A stretch of 64,000 nt of DNA from Aplectana chamaeleonis (Eukaryota; Nematoda; Chromadorea; Rhabditida; Cosmocercidae). The stretch spans positions 868,001 through 932,000 of the forward strand of contig JAPDOI010000134.1 of the NCBI GenBank assembly GCA_029168955.1, in the 5' to 3' direction. A program made the translations under genes and the position numbers. Positions 1-8,525 of the stretch are shown here, piece by piece. Under the pieces are notes generated by a model. The model did no database searches. It was not told the origin of the DNA and was given only the letters and a program-made list of their open reading frames with translations. Numbering within the stretch: position 1 is the stretch's first letter; every line of letters begins with the position of its first letter.

Positions 1-900
1 TGCACATGGGTAGATCAACAACTGCGATAAATGCAATTTTTTAGATTTCATAAATTTGAACAATTCAGGCCAAACGTTAGCCAGGGATTATTTGGGGGGC
101 TACACACGAATATAAGGTCTACTTTCAGTCTCTCAGAAGATTGCTGTAAGTTGCAGTCGTTTTAGAATCATTTGTATGCAGTAACCCCCGTAATGTTCCG
201 AAAAACTGAAAATAGACCTTAAATTCGTGCTCAGCACCCCTAAATTACCCAGTGGAAAAAGTCTGGGTTGAAAGTGTTCGACATTCTGAAAAGAAGGTTT
301 TTTTGTCGCTTTTGACCTATTCTAGTGCATCAAAGAAGTTTAACAAACTTCAAATTTGATTTTTTTGGTATCCCCATAACATTCAACATATCATGTTTTG
401 AAACTCCACTTGACGCTGGGATCAGTCCCTAGTAAGACATCACCGAGAAATTCTCAGGGTTCAGAAAAATTGATTTGGATTTGGCTCAAAACTTGCTTCT
501 GGGGTCATTCGGGGTCCTGAACACGATATTGTGGTCAAGTTGTCAATTTTTCGGGGAATCGAGACAAGTTCGGCAAAGTGACTTTTACCGGGAAACGTTT
601 TCGGGACAAAATGCGAAATTTGATGATTTCCAAAGCGCAATGCTAGATTTGCCTCGAAACGTCTCTGTAAATGTTATTTGGAATCTTCAACTCGATCCTG
701 AGGTCCGTTTTTTTTACACTACGCCAAGTTACGGTGGGTACACGGTAGTTTGATAAATGTCTCAGATTTGGCTCAAAATTTCTCCGCGGGGTTTCCTAGG
801 GGTGCTGAACACGAATTTGAAGTCTATCAATAGATTTAGGTACATTTTCTCGGACGCTCTGAAATTTGCCTGGTGGGAATAAGTACTCTTACCTTTGAGC
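1..900. repeat. degenerate dispersed ~60-bp motif, several copies in both orientations
   Basis: Copies lie near 65-125, 215-270, 475-540 and 765-830. Each reads roughly as TTTGGCTCAAAA, then a TCTGGGG..TTATTTGGGG block, then GCTGAACACGAAT and GAGGTC, or its reverse complement. Short ACGGTGGGTACACGGTAG-type tracts lie between them. The same motif recurs at 14.3-15.1, 16.0-17.5 and about 45.4 kb. The 92-codon open frame at 475-753 lies wholly in this repeat and resembles no protein I know. There are no clear ends or target duplications, so the element type is unknown. Confidence 0.6.
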
Positions 901-1044
901 CTAACTGAGAAAACCCGCCATTACTAGGTCCAGATACAATATTCTTCACGTAGGTTGACTCAAAATGTTTGCTGAGAGTCTGAAATAAGGTACGCCCGCT
1001 TAAAAATGTTCGCGAATTTCAAAAACACAAACCCTGATAAAATG

Positions 1045-1106
1045 CAAAAAGGCTTCGACGGGATCGAACTCCTCGACTACTGGGTGAGAGCCGAGACGCT
1101 TGCCTC
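1045..1106 (-). pseudogene. tRNA-like fragment
   Basis: On the minus strand the stretch has a B-box-like GTTCGATCC and a preceding loop CTCTCAC that could place a CTC anticodon. The anticodon stem mispairs at two or more positions and no clean acceptor stem closes, so a working tRNA is unlikely. It could be a tRNA pseudogene or the head of a tRNA-derived SINE. The rest of 900-1376 shows nothing else recognisable. Confidence 0.3.
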
Positions 1107-1376
1107 TGGGCCCCAGTGCGTCTGTGAGGCTAGAAGGTGTGATGAAGACGCTGCGCCGACTACCCTCTATAAAACGTCGTAATTCACATCATTCGAGGCG
1201 CAAGCGTCGCGCGCGATGCCTCAGCCTCCGACTGCCCTCCACTCTCTCACTGTCTCTAACCTCCGCTCCGCACCAGCACGCGTAGGAAGCATGTGAATTT
1301 CGCCGTTTTATAGCCTGTAACTACGAATCTGGGGGCCTGCAGCGAACATCAAACGTTTCAAAAGTCAGATGATTGC

Positions 1377-2064
1377 TACTCAGAAAAATGAAAACAAGTT
1401 ACTTGTAACATAGAAGCCCGAAAACAAGTTACTTGTAATATATCTAAGCCGATGTAAGTTACTTGCGACTTATCTTGTGTCATTCAAGTTACATGCAACA
1501 TATCGGAGAGGAACTGCATACGGTGTGCCGTCGATATGTTGCATGTAACTGAAATTACCTGAGATATGTCACAAGTAACTTGCATCGGCTTAGATATGCT
1601 ACAGGTCACTTGTTTTCGATTTCTGAGAGGATACTGCGTGCAGTGTGCCTCCGATATGTCACATGTAACATAACAATATAAGTCGCAAGTAACCTAAATC
1701 GGCTATGAAGATATTTCCAAGAGGGATGTACGACGCACTCGCGGAAGTCAGGCTTACGACTGGCGTTGCTGTTGGTTCAAATACCCAAGTTTGAGGTACT
1801 TGACCCCACACCAGCAGGGAAGGCCCTGCACAACATTTTTTTGCGTGCGTAGTGTGTGGGCTGGGACGCGCTCTCTGCGTCGCGTGTCGTCTGCGTACGT
1901 GATGGCCTTCCATGGTGAAAATATAAATGTAAGTTACATGTAACCTAAGTGTAACTTACATGTAATACAAATGTATGTTACATGTAATATAAATGTTACT
2001 TACTTGAGATATTCAAGTAAGTTACATTTATGTTACAAATAACTTGTTTTGATTTTTCTGAGTA
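1377..2064. mobile_element. TA-flanked TIR element with SL1-like core (copy A)
   Basis: The ends form terminal inverted repeats beginning CTCAGAAAAATSAAAACAAG (1379 onward, and reversed to 2062). Each is bounded by TA (1377-1378 and 2063-2064), as expected for the Tc1/mariner class. Subterminal DNA is packed with AAGTTACTTGTAA and GTTACATGTAAC motifs. The core (about 1705-1910) begins GTACGACGCACTC and holds the SL1-like 22-mer. No transposase frame is present, so the element is non-autonomous. Related elements lie at 27824, 29150, 34363 and, with other arrays, at 32210 and 40373. Confidence 0.8.
1774..1795 (+). other. SL1-leader-like 22-mer with splice-donor-like GTA (copy A)
   Basis: Twenty of 22 bases match the canonical nematode SL1 leader; the differences are at leader positions 5 (C) and 8 (A). 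The last 13 bases, ACCCAAGTTTGAG, are identical and are followed at once by GTACTT, as the SL1 exon is followed by GTA in SL RNA genes. Downstream lie a 6-bp hairpin (1814-1829), a U-tract ATTTTTTTG (1835-1843) resembling an Sm site, and a GACGC/GCGTC hairpin (1865-1881). The match is seen; any trans-splicing role is inference. TTCAA also makes the start look like a tRNA B-box. Confidence 0.6.
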
Positions 2065-2150
2065 TGAGCTCCACCTTGAAGGGAATTTGCGACCACTTGT
2101 CGTACTTAGTACACAGAAACAAAGAACGACACGTCTCTCCCAGTTCGGAG

Positions 2151-2296
2151 GGTGGTGGTCGAAAAACGATTAAACGATGGAGGGGCTGGGAGAGGAAGGA
2201 AGGACTGTGATTGGTGGTAGCAGGTTTATCCTCCAATCACAGCCCTTCGCTCCTTACCCTCTCTTTCCGAGGTTTAGACACACTACGACCATCACC
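2151..2296. repeat. imperfect inverted repeat (palindromic MITE-like)
   Basis: Two arms of about 65-70 bp face each other across a short spacer. The innermost pair, CTGTGATTGG and CCAATCACAG, is perfect; outward the arms hold GAGAGGAAGG/CCTTACCCTCTC and GGTGGTGGTCG/CGACCATCACC with mismatches. No coding potential is seen. Confidence 0.6.
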
Positions 2297-2379
2297 TTGC
2301 TCCTTGCTCCTTGACTGCAAAGACGCTATTCTGTATTCTTACATAACACAATTGAAACAGTAATATTTTAGCAATTTAG

Positions 2380-3250
2380 GAGCGAAAATTTCAGCACAGG
2401 TGAGACAAAAACTCAGTCGGAGGAAAAAAAAACAGCCACTAGGGTGTTTTCAGAGTTTAAAAAAATCTGGTTTCAGGAAAAACTAAAAAAAAAACGTTCC
2501 AAGCATTTTTTTCCGATTACAAGTAGGCCACTCCATTGGATTGCTCGATTTATTAACAGATACGGGTTTGTTAATTTTTCTCAATTGCCTTCGGATTTTT
2601 TTTGTTTTTTCTTTGTTTTTTCGTTTTTTTGTCGACACTTGACTCAGGGCCGAACCAGCTAATAAAATATTGGAAAAATTATGGTGGTCGAACATTTGAA
2701 CAATATGGAAGGCTTGATTTCCATGTATGTCAAATATTTCGATTAAATTTGGTAGTTTTAAAAAGCTGGGCTCATTCGGAATCCTGAATTGTTCCACGCT
2801 TCGAGCATCCATGCCAGTCGAGAGATTCAATTTTTTACTTTTCGCGAATAAATGCTTCATTCAGATACTTGACTTTATCGATATTCGATTATTCGTTTCA
2901 GACAAAAATCTAAAGTGTTTCTAGCTCATTCACCTGCTTTGCCCGCTATTTGAGATGAAAGATTTTGCGAACCGTCTGCGACTTGAAAATCTAGATTTAT
3001 CCGTGTCTAGAGTAATCAATTTATATGAGCATTCGAATTTTTCTTTAATCGTACACTCTGTCCTTTCACAATTTTGCAATTACCAATTTTTCAATCACTT
3101 CGCGCTCATTCGAGGATCCAGTTTAATCAGTGCTTCCAGCAATCAGTCAAGTCAGGGGTTTGATTTTTTTCTTGATTTAAACACTAAAAGTCGTAAGGAG
3201 ATTAGATTTCTGTACTAGTATATTCCATTGATTCGGTGTTTCGATTTCTT
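2380..3250. repeat. dispersed AT-rich repeat, first of two diverged direct copies
   Basis: This stretch aligns colinearly with 5041-5770. Shared landmarks in order are AAAAATCTGGTTTCAG, a T-rich tract, CTCAGGGCCGAACCA, an AATATTTCG block, CATTCAGATA and GATTATTCGTTTCA. The copies are clearly diverged. Small open frames on both strands overlap one another and resemble no family. It may be an old non-autonomous element or a segmental duplication. 3250-3480 shows nothing recognisable. Confidence 0.6.
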
Positions 3251-3502
3251 CAATTTTTCGAATATTTTATTTAATTATTTATTCAAAGACGTGGATGAAA
3301 TCACACGTAATCAATACATAAAAATAGACAGAGAAAATGATCTGGCAGCAGAACATTAGGGATTTGAATGCTGAAATATCTGATTGGACTCTTTTTGTTA
3401 TAAGATTTTTAAATACCTGCAGAGACGTAAAAATAATGTTTTCGTTTTCTTAGATTCTTTACTGCTATGCCAAACGAGGTTTTTAGGTGGAACTTTATTA
3501 AC

Positions 3503-3540
3503 GGCCTGACGTTTCGACTTTACGTCTTCTTCAGAGGCCT
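3503..3540 (-). ncRNA. hammerhead-ribozyme-like motif at PLE 3' end
   Basis: Read on the minus strand, a 5-bp stem GGCCT/AGGCC (3535-3539 with 3503-3507) encloses CTGAAGA, which fits the CUGANGA core. It then has a GAC-GTAAA-GTC hairpin, GAAA, and CGTC. The order stem I, CUGANGA, stem II, GAAA, minimal stem III, UC is the hammerhead order, and hammerheads are known from PLE terminal repeats. Stem III is only AC/GU without a loop, so cleavage would probably need a dimer. One unpaired A precedes stem II. Activity is untested. Confidence 0.55.
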
Positions 3541-3777
3541 AAAAAGTGGTCCGAGATTTATTTATTCGTAAATCTGTCCTACCAAGCGCCTTCTCCCCCT
3601 GACAGTTCCTACGTACTGTAGAGAGCATTGCAGAGGACACGGAAAGATAGGAAAGCTCACCCCGTAAGTCCACCTTTTGAGCGGAAGATGTCCGCTGCCA
3701 CCGTGTTAGTATACTAGTAGACGCCACTGAGAGTTACCGCGCTTCCTCTGCATAATGATGAAACAGCAAGGAAAACA

Positions 3778-4698
3778 TCATAACTCACAATGTTGTACAA
3801 AAGGCAAGAGGTCACTGGTTATCATGGGGCGTTCGACTCTGCTGTTCATTAGTGGGTTCTTTACGTGGATCCAAAACGCCTCCAACGTTTTCCTGGCCGA
3901 TATTTCGCTTTCGCAAGCTAAGATCGTACACCTTATATCATAGTCATCCCCGCTGTGATTGTCCGTTCTATGTCTTCCAAGCGGTGTTCTTGGGTCATTA
4001 CGACTTTTTCCGGCTAAATGTTCTTTCAGGCGTATCGCCAGCACTCTTCCGCTTTCCCCTATATAGGTTGCGTTGCATGTCTGACACTCGAGCTGGTAAA
4101 TAGTGCCGACCTGATAGCAATCACCTAGTCTTGCATAGGGGCAAACGATACAGCCATCTGTAGTGCAGCACCTGTCGTGAATTCTGTTCCTTACCAGTTG
4201 ACGTTTAATGCTGTCGTTGGGGATGTTCACTAGAGCAACATCGTCATTTAACTGGGCTCGTACGATACACTGCTGTATAGCATCAGACACTCTATCGGAG
4301 AAGAATGGTATGCACAGCGGAATTTTGTTTCGACGTTCAGTATTCCGGCTTACATCATGAGCCCTACGTCCGTACTCTGGTGTTACGTAGCCATTCATCG
4401 CTGCTATTTCGACCGCCATGCTACGTGATTCTTGCCACTCTGCTTCGCCAGTGCACACACCTGTAGCCGTATGGAACATATTCTTAACCACGGCACGCTT
4501 AGCAGCTCTCGGATGAGAAGATGTTGCATGGAGCAAGATATTCTTTGAACTGGGCTTACGATACCATTTTACGCTAAAATCGCCGTTGCACACTTTCACC
4601 TGAGTGTTAAGGAAAGGTAGCCAGCCTTCTTGTGGTACCTCTCGCGTGAGCCTGATAGTCTGCGACTGTGCATTCAATATACGGAAACATTGATCCAT
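3778..4698 (-). pseudogene. PLE reverse transcriptase C-terminus plus GIY-YIG endonuclease, 5'-truncated
   Basis: An uninterrupted 306-codon frame. Residues ~20-75 hold the post-catalytic reverse transcriptase segment typical of PLEs (GWLPFLNTQV, then KWYRKPSSKNILLHA). A cysteine-rich linker (CC..C..C, ~177-186) precedes the GIY-YIG nuclease at ~199-280: IY at 200-201, TYIG at 211-214, RLKEH at 223-227, and the probable metal-binding glutamate in TLEAFWI at 273. In intact PLEs the nuclease nicks the target to prime reverse transcription. With the palm domain gone this copy cannot encode a working reverse transcriptase. The frame has no internal stop, so truncation looks fairly recent. The ATG at 4698 is simply the first after the truncation point. 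Confidence 0.85.
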
Positions 4699-4709
4699 TT
4701 CGGACTGTT

Positions 4710-5040
4710 TTCGTTTTCACTTTGTTGTGAGTTGACTTTTGAATATTTCATTTATTCAAAAGTCCGCGGCGACATGGGGGACGTCATGAGGAGAAAAAAA
4801 ATCAGAGATTTAGTCTCATCAAACTATATCAATGTGTCCGGTCAGGGTTTAAAACGATGCTCCGACAACTTTTCCCGCCTATCTACTTGCCGAACGTTGA
4901 GAAAAAAAACCTCCTGGTAGAGCAGAAACCTAACATGCTATAACAATTTGCCCATACTTTTCGTCCCGATCGCCGTGTGGGGAATGATGAACACTAAGGA
5001 GATTTCTGGCTTCTTATATAATCCATTCGAAACAGTTAAC
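4710..5040. other. no recognisable feature
   Basis: The stretch holds a short open frame (4630-4920, plus strand) that mostly overlaps the PLE breakpoint and resembles nothing known. No repeat ends, RNA genes or conserved coding were seen. Confidence 0.5.
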
Positions 5041-5770
5041 TTTTGAAAACGAAAATCACGACACGGGCGAGCCAAGTATTCAGGCCGAGGAAAAAAACTA
5101 AAAAAAAATCACCTATTAGGGTATTCTGGAGTTTCTAAAAAATCTGGTTTCAGAACAAAAAATTAAAAAAGGAAAAAAACTTACAAGTATTTTTTCTGAC
5201 TTCGAGAAATGAAAACCTAATTATTGGAATTATCAATTACGTACATAGAACAGTAAACAGATGCATATTTGATCATTTTTCTCAATTGTTATTGAGATTT
5301 TTCCATTTTTATACCTTTCCTTTTTTTTCGGTTTTTTAGGTAAAGACACTTAACTCGGGGCCGGACCATGTAATACAATATTCGAAAAATTTTAGTAATC
5401 TAAAAATTGACTCATTTGGAAAGTCAATTTTTCAATTAAGCTGAATATTTCGGTCAAATTCGGTAATTTCTAAAAGGTGAACCCATTCGGGGTTCACCTT
5501 TTAGAAATTACCAAATTTGAACAAAAGGCCTCGTTCTCGCTTTCAACTATTCAACAGTCCGAACACACGATCCAGTCCAGAAATTGAATTTTAACTGTTT
5601 TTGCAATGTTTAATGCCTTTTTATGACATGATATATGATCACAAGTTATTAGAAATTTTACTTCTTTTTAGTCGAAAAATGGCTACATTCAGATATTCGA
5701 ATTTATTGATTTTCAATTATTTGTTTCATACGAAACTCTGAAGTATAGTATCGAACTTCTCAATCAACCG
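5041..5770. repeat. dispersed AT-rich repeat, second diverged copy
   Basis: Colinear with 2380-3250, in the same orientation (CTCGGGGCCGGACCA, AATATTTCGG, CATTCAGATATTCG, CAATTATTTGTTTCA). This copy carries an extra perfect hairpin at 5455-5519 that the first copy lacks. No coding region was seen. Confidence 0.6.
5455..5519. repeat. 30-bp-arm hairpin, one mismatch, 5-nt loop
   Basis: The left arm (5455-5484) and right arm (5490-5519) pair over 30 bp with one mismatch around loop ATTCG; the inner 23 bp are perfect (GGTAATTTCTAAAAGGTG.. against its complement). The equivalent place in the other copy (about 2745-2785) has only the left arm, so the right arm looks like a local inverted duplication. 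Confidence 0.85.
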
Positions 5771-5778
5771 TGAATTGA

Positions 5779-6227
5779 AGGCATCGTTCTCGCTGAAACC
5801 TAATTTCCATTTTTCAGGCCCAATTTCATGACTGAGCCCGTTAGACCACACTGGTAAACTTTGGCGAGCCAAAACGTAGCTTGATGAGGTTGGAAGGGGT
5901 TAAAGATGACGATCCGCCACCAGTTCTCACCAGTCATCTAGCACTTTCTCATAGAATGCTGATGCGACCGTCGAACAACATGAAAAATAGCTACAGCACA
6001 AACTTCACATGCAGAAAAACTTCGAAAATGACAAAGACGAGGCCTCCAATTGCAGAAAACTTCAAAAACGATTTTGGCGCGAAATTCAAATTCATAATTA
6101 CAATATGTTCCGAATGACTTTTCCGTACAAATCAAGGTATTCATGGACCCCTTCGACAGTTTCGTTCACTAGAGAGGCCAAGCTACTCAAAAGAAATTAT
6201 ATACGGTTTTCAACGCGTACGATGCCT
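5779..6227. mobile_element. TTAA-type MITE (AGGCATCG ends)
   Basis: The ends are AGGCATCGTTCTCGCTG at the left and the inverse of AGGCATCGTACGCG at the right. They are flanked by TTGA (5775-5778) and TTAA (6228-6231). The TTAA target suggests piggyBac-like mobilisation (inference). The interior shares AATTTCATGACTGAGCCCG and GGTAGACCA-type tracts with the elements at 16729 and 21026. The small open frames inside (5881-6117, 6009-6314) are not conserved. Confidence 0.7.
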
Positions 6228-6231
6228 TTAA

Positions 6232-7292
6232 AGCAACTTTTCGGTGCCATATGCTATAACATAAGTGCACCGAGTTTACGTCAACCTCCAGTGGGGAACG
6301 CAAAGTCTCTTTAGGATCCATGCCGATGTTAAGCCTAATGAAACAGTAATTCTTTCCCGGGATAGTGGAGTTTAATATTCGAATGAAATGGGAAACTGAA
6401 AAACAGAAACTTATTAGGGCAGTAAAGTATGATTTGAAAAAATCTACCCTCTTTGACAGAAGAAATAACTACCATAACAGTGGAATGGTCGACTCATCGT
6501 CCTAACAGGAACGAAACTGAGATCTGCATTTGCAGAAAACTGCTCTTGCAGCACTCAGCTCGGAGATAACCGTGCTACGACCACGCTGTCCCGGCGCGAT
6601 TAATCTTGGTCCCAACACGATTATCTTTGAGCTGCGTACTGCCACATTGGACCCGAATTTCGCTCCGAGCAAGACAGTAGTATGTTGGAAGCAAGGATTC
6701 CTTGAAGTCAATGATCTAGGGCAGCGCTCAGAATTTTCGATGAGCGATGCGAAGGCACATGGCAATGCGACACCAAAACCGCGTCGCGCACGAATTCGGG
6801 CGTGTACGCTGGGCGATTACGTAGTGACGGTAGCAACAGTTTTTACCGTGTTCGCTTGAGTGCAGAAGGCCCTAACTCTCCTGTATTTTAAAGCTAAATT
6901 TCCTTATTCCTTCGTGCGCATGTGCGGAGTGAGAAGAGAGACAGCGAGAAAGTGTGGGGGGAGAGAGCCGCAGCATGCACGCGCAGACGCACGCCATGAA
7001 CGGAATTGAACTTCACTCCAAAATAGAGAGAAAGCTTATATTTTTGCTTTCAAGGTACAATTTGGTTTTGTTGGTGAAAAACCCTGAAGAAAACCAGTAA
7101 TGAGCGCGCCTTCGCGTGAAGTCCATCGCGTCGAGTTGCATTGCAACGTCGATCGAATGCGATTCGCGCGTCATTTCGAATGTATCGCGTCTCTGTGCTA
7201 TAAACGCCTAGCGACGACGCGAAGCGACGTCGCTTGTTCGGCGTAAGCTAAACATAACGTCGCATCGCTCGAAGATGAACTCTGAGTGCTGC
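6232..7292. other. no recognisable gene; GC-rich stretch 6500-7275
   Basis: Overlapping open frames at 6530-6859 (plus) and 6502-6765 (minus) shadow each other and match no family I know. A purine-rich GAGAGACAGCGAGAAAG tract near 6930 resembles one near 61925. At 7248-7272 there is a fragment (CATAACGTCGCATCGCTCG) of the small MITE that follows. Confidence 0.4.
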
Positions 7293-8525
7293 CTAAGGCC
7301 GGGAACACACTTTCCGCGACTAGCGGCAGCGACAGTGCACATCAGGCATATCGATTTTCGGTCAATATTGATGGTAAACATCAGGGCTGTGCGTTATAAC
7401 ATTAACGTGTTAACGCATGAACAGGTTAACGCGGTTTATTCTGGAAAATTAACGATTAACACTTAACGAAAAAAGTCCCAAAATCACGTTAATTTGAGTT
7501 CGTTAATTGCAGTGGAATCATGGCACTGATTGATCTGCTTCAATGGCAGATTTAAAAACTGGGGCCGTGCAAGTCGCGTCGGCTTGCAGCGCCGTCAATT
7601 TTCGGTTGTTGTGAAATATATCGCTGGCCTCAGTGTGTCCCATTCCGTTGTCTATATACATATTTTAGTTATTTCTTCCCAATATCGAAGAATTCGAACT
7701 CGAGTGAATTCGAACCAGAAAGGAAATGTGAGGCCTGATCTACCTCTCTACGGTTGAGTAAGCTATCAAATTAGTTTTAGGAGCGGGGAGTGAAGGCCAC
7801 ACACTTTCTAACAAGCGGCACACGCTCTGCAAGGAGTGCACCACGCGGCTCACACTCCACAAGAAGCGCTAATCAGTTTCTACCACGCGTCGCACTTTCT
7901 ACAAAAAGCGCTACTGACTTTCTAGGACGCGACGTAGGCCCTAATGGCTTTCTAGGACGCGACGCACGCCTATTTTTCACAACGTCCTGCTGACGCAATC
8001 TGAGCGCTTATCCACTTTTCACGACGTCCTGACATTGTCATCGGAAGCCCTGCCTTCTTTCCATGACGTGCTGCTGACGTCTACTTTCCATGACATCATC
8101 TAAAGGCTTACTCATTTACCACGAAGTCCTGACCGCGTCATCTGAAGCCCCACCAATTTTTCACGAGGTCATGACCACGTCATCTGGAGCCCTAGCTATT
8201 TCCCACGAGGCCGCGTCTACGGCTTCTGGAGCCCTACTGCTGCGGCTTCTGGAGCCCCTCCACGACGTTCTGTTGACGTCATTAGAAGGTGTGTTATTTT
8301 TCTGGGACCTCTGGTTATTAACTTTCGTTGCGGTCAAGAAATGTTTTGAAAATTTTCAACGAAATGCAAAATTACCGTGTTAACGCATTAACAGGTTAAC
8401 GCGGTTTTTCCTAGAAAATTAACGATTAACGCTCAACGAAAAAAATATTCTTCATTAACGCACACCCCTGGTAAACATTGCGTCGCGTCGCTTGTCGCTG
8501 AAAGTATGTATGATCACGGCCTAAG
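7293..8525. mobile_element. small 'GATCATACTTCC'-type MITE, split by a hAT-like insertion
   Basis: The two halves are 7293-7381 and 8471-8525. Together they give the layout seen intact at 34742-34878: end GGCCTAAGGCCGGGA, then GCGACAGTGCACATCAG, a CATATCGATTTTCGGTC block, GCGTCGCGTCGCTTGTCGC and the inverse end TGATCACGGCCTAAG. The interruption is the hAT-like element at 7382-8470. The MITE alone would be about 135 bp. Confidence 0.7.
7382..8470. mobile_element. hAT-like non-autonomous DNA transposon
   Basis: The element is 1,089 bp. Its ends are CAGGGCTGTGCGTTA and the inverse of CAGGGGTGTGCGTTA, typical hAT termini. It is flanked by a perfect 8-bp duplication GTAAACAT (7374-7381 and 8471-8478), the hAT signature. 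Inside each end is a ~75-bp subterminal block in the same orientation at both ends, with GGTTAACGCGGTTT and AAAATTAACGATTAAC. The middle (about 7780-8290) is a degenerate tandem stretch of ~35-45-bp units (TTTCTAGGACGCGACG, then TTTCCATGACGTC types). There is no transposase. Confidence 0.9.

Larger units (their letters stand above)
3481..4709 (-). mobile_element. 5'-truncated Penelope-like retroelement
   Basis: The minus strand carries the C-terminal part of a PLE polyprotein (3778-4698), a ~240-bp 3' untranslated stretch and a hammerhead-like motif at 3503-3540. The reverse transcriptase catalytic core (palm with YADD) is missing: an in-frame TGA lies seven codons upstream of the first ATG and the PLE-like sequence ends there. 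PLE copies are commonly 5'-truncated. The two copies of the dispersed repeat (2380 and 5041) flank it, but I saw no target duplication. Confidence 0.8.

Noticed and set aside
1774..1881. Annotating copy A as a functional SL RNA gene
   Set aside because: Stems and U-tract are not conserved among copies, the leader has two substitutions and the sequence sits in a mobile element; reported as a finding instead.
2380..5770. The two flanking direct repeats as terminal repeats of the PLE
   Set aside because: They are strongly diverged from each other, lie hundreds of bases from the PLE coding part and lack the hammerhead-like motif.
6502..6859. Overlapping 87- and 109-codon frames as a gene
   Set aside because: They shadow each other on opposite strands and show no recognisable motif or conserved pattern.
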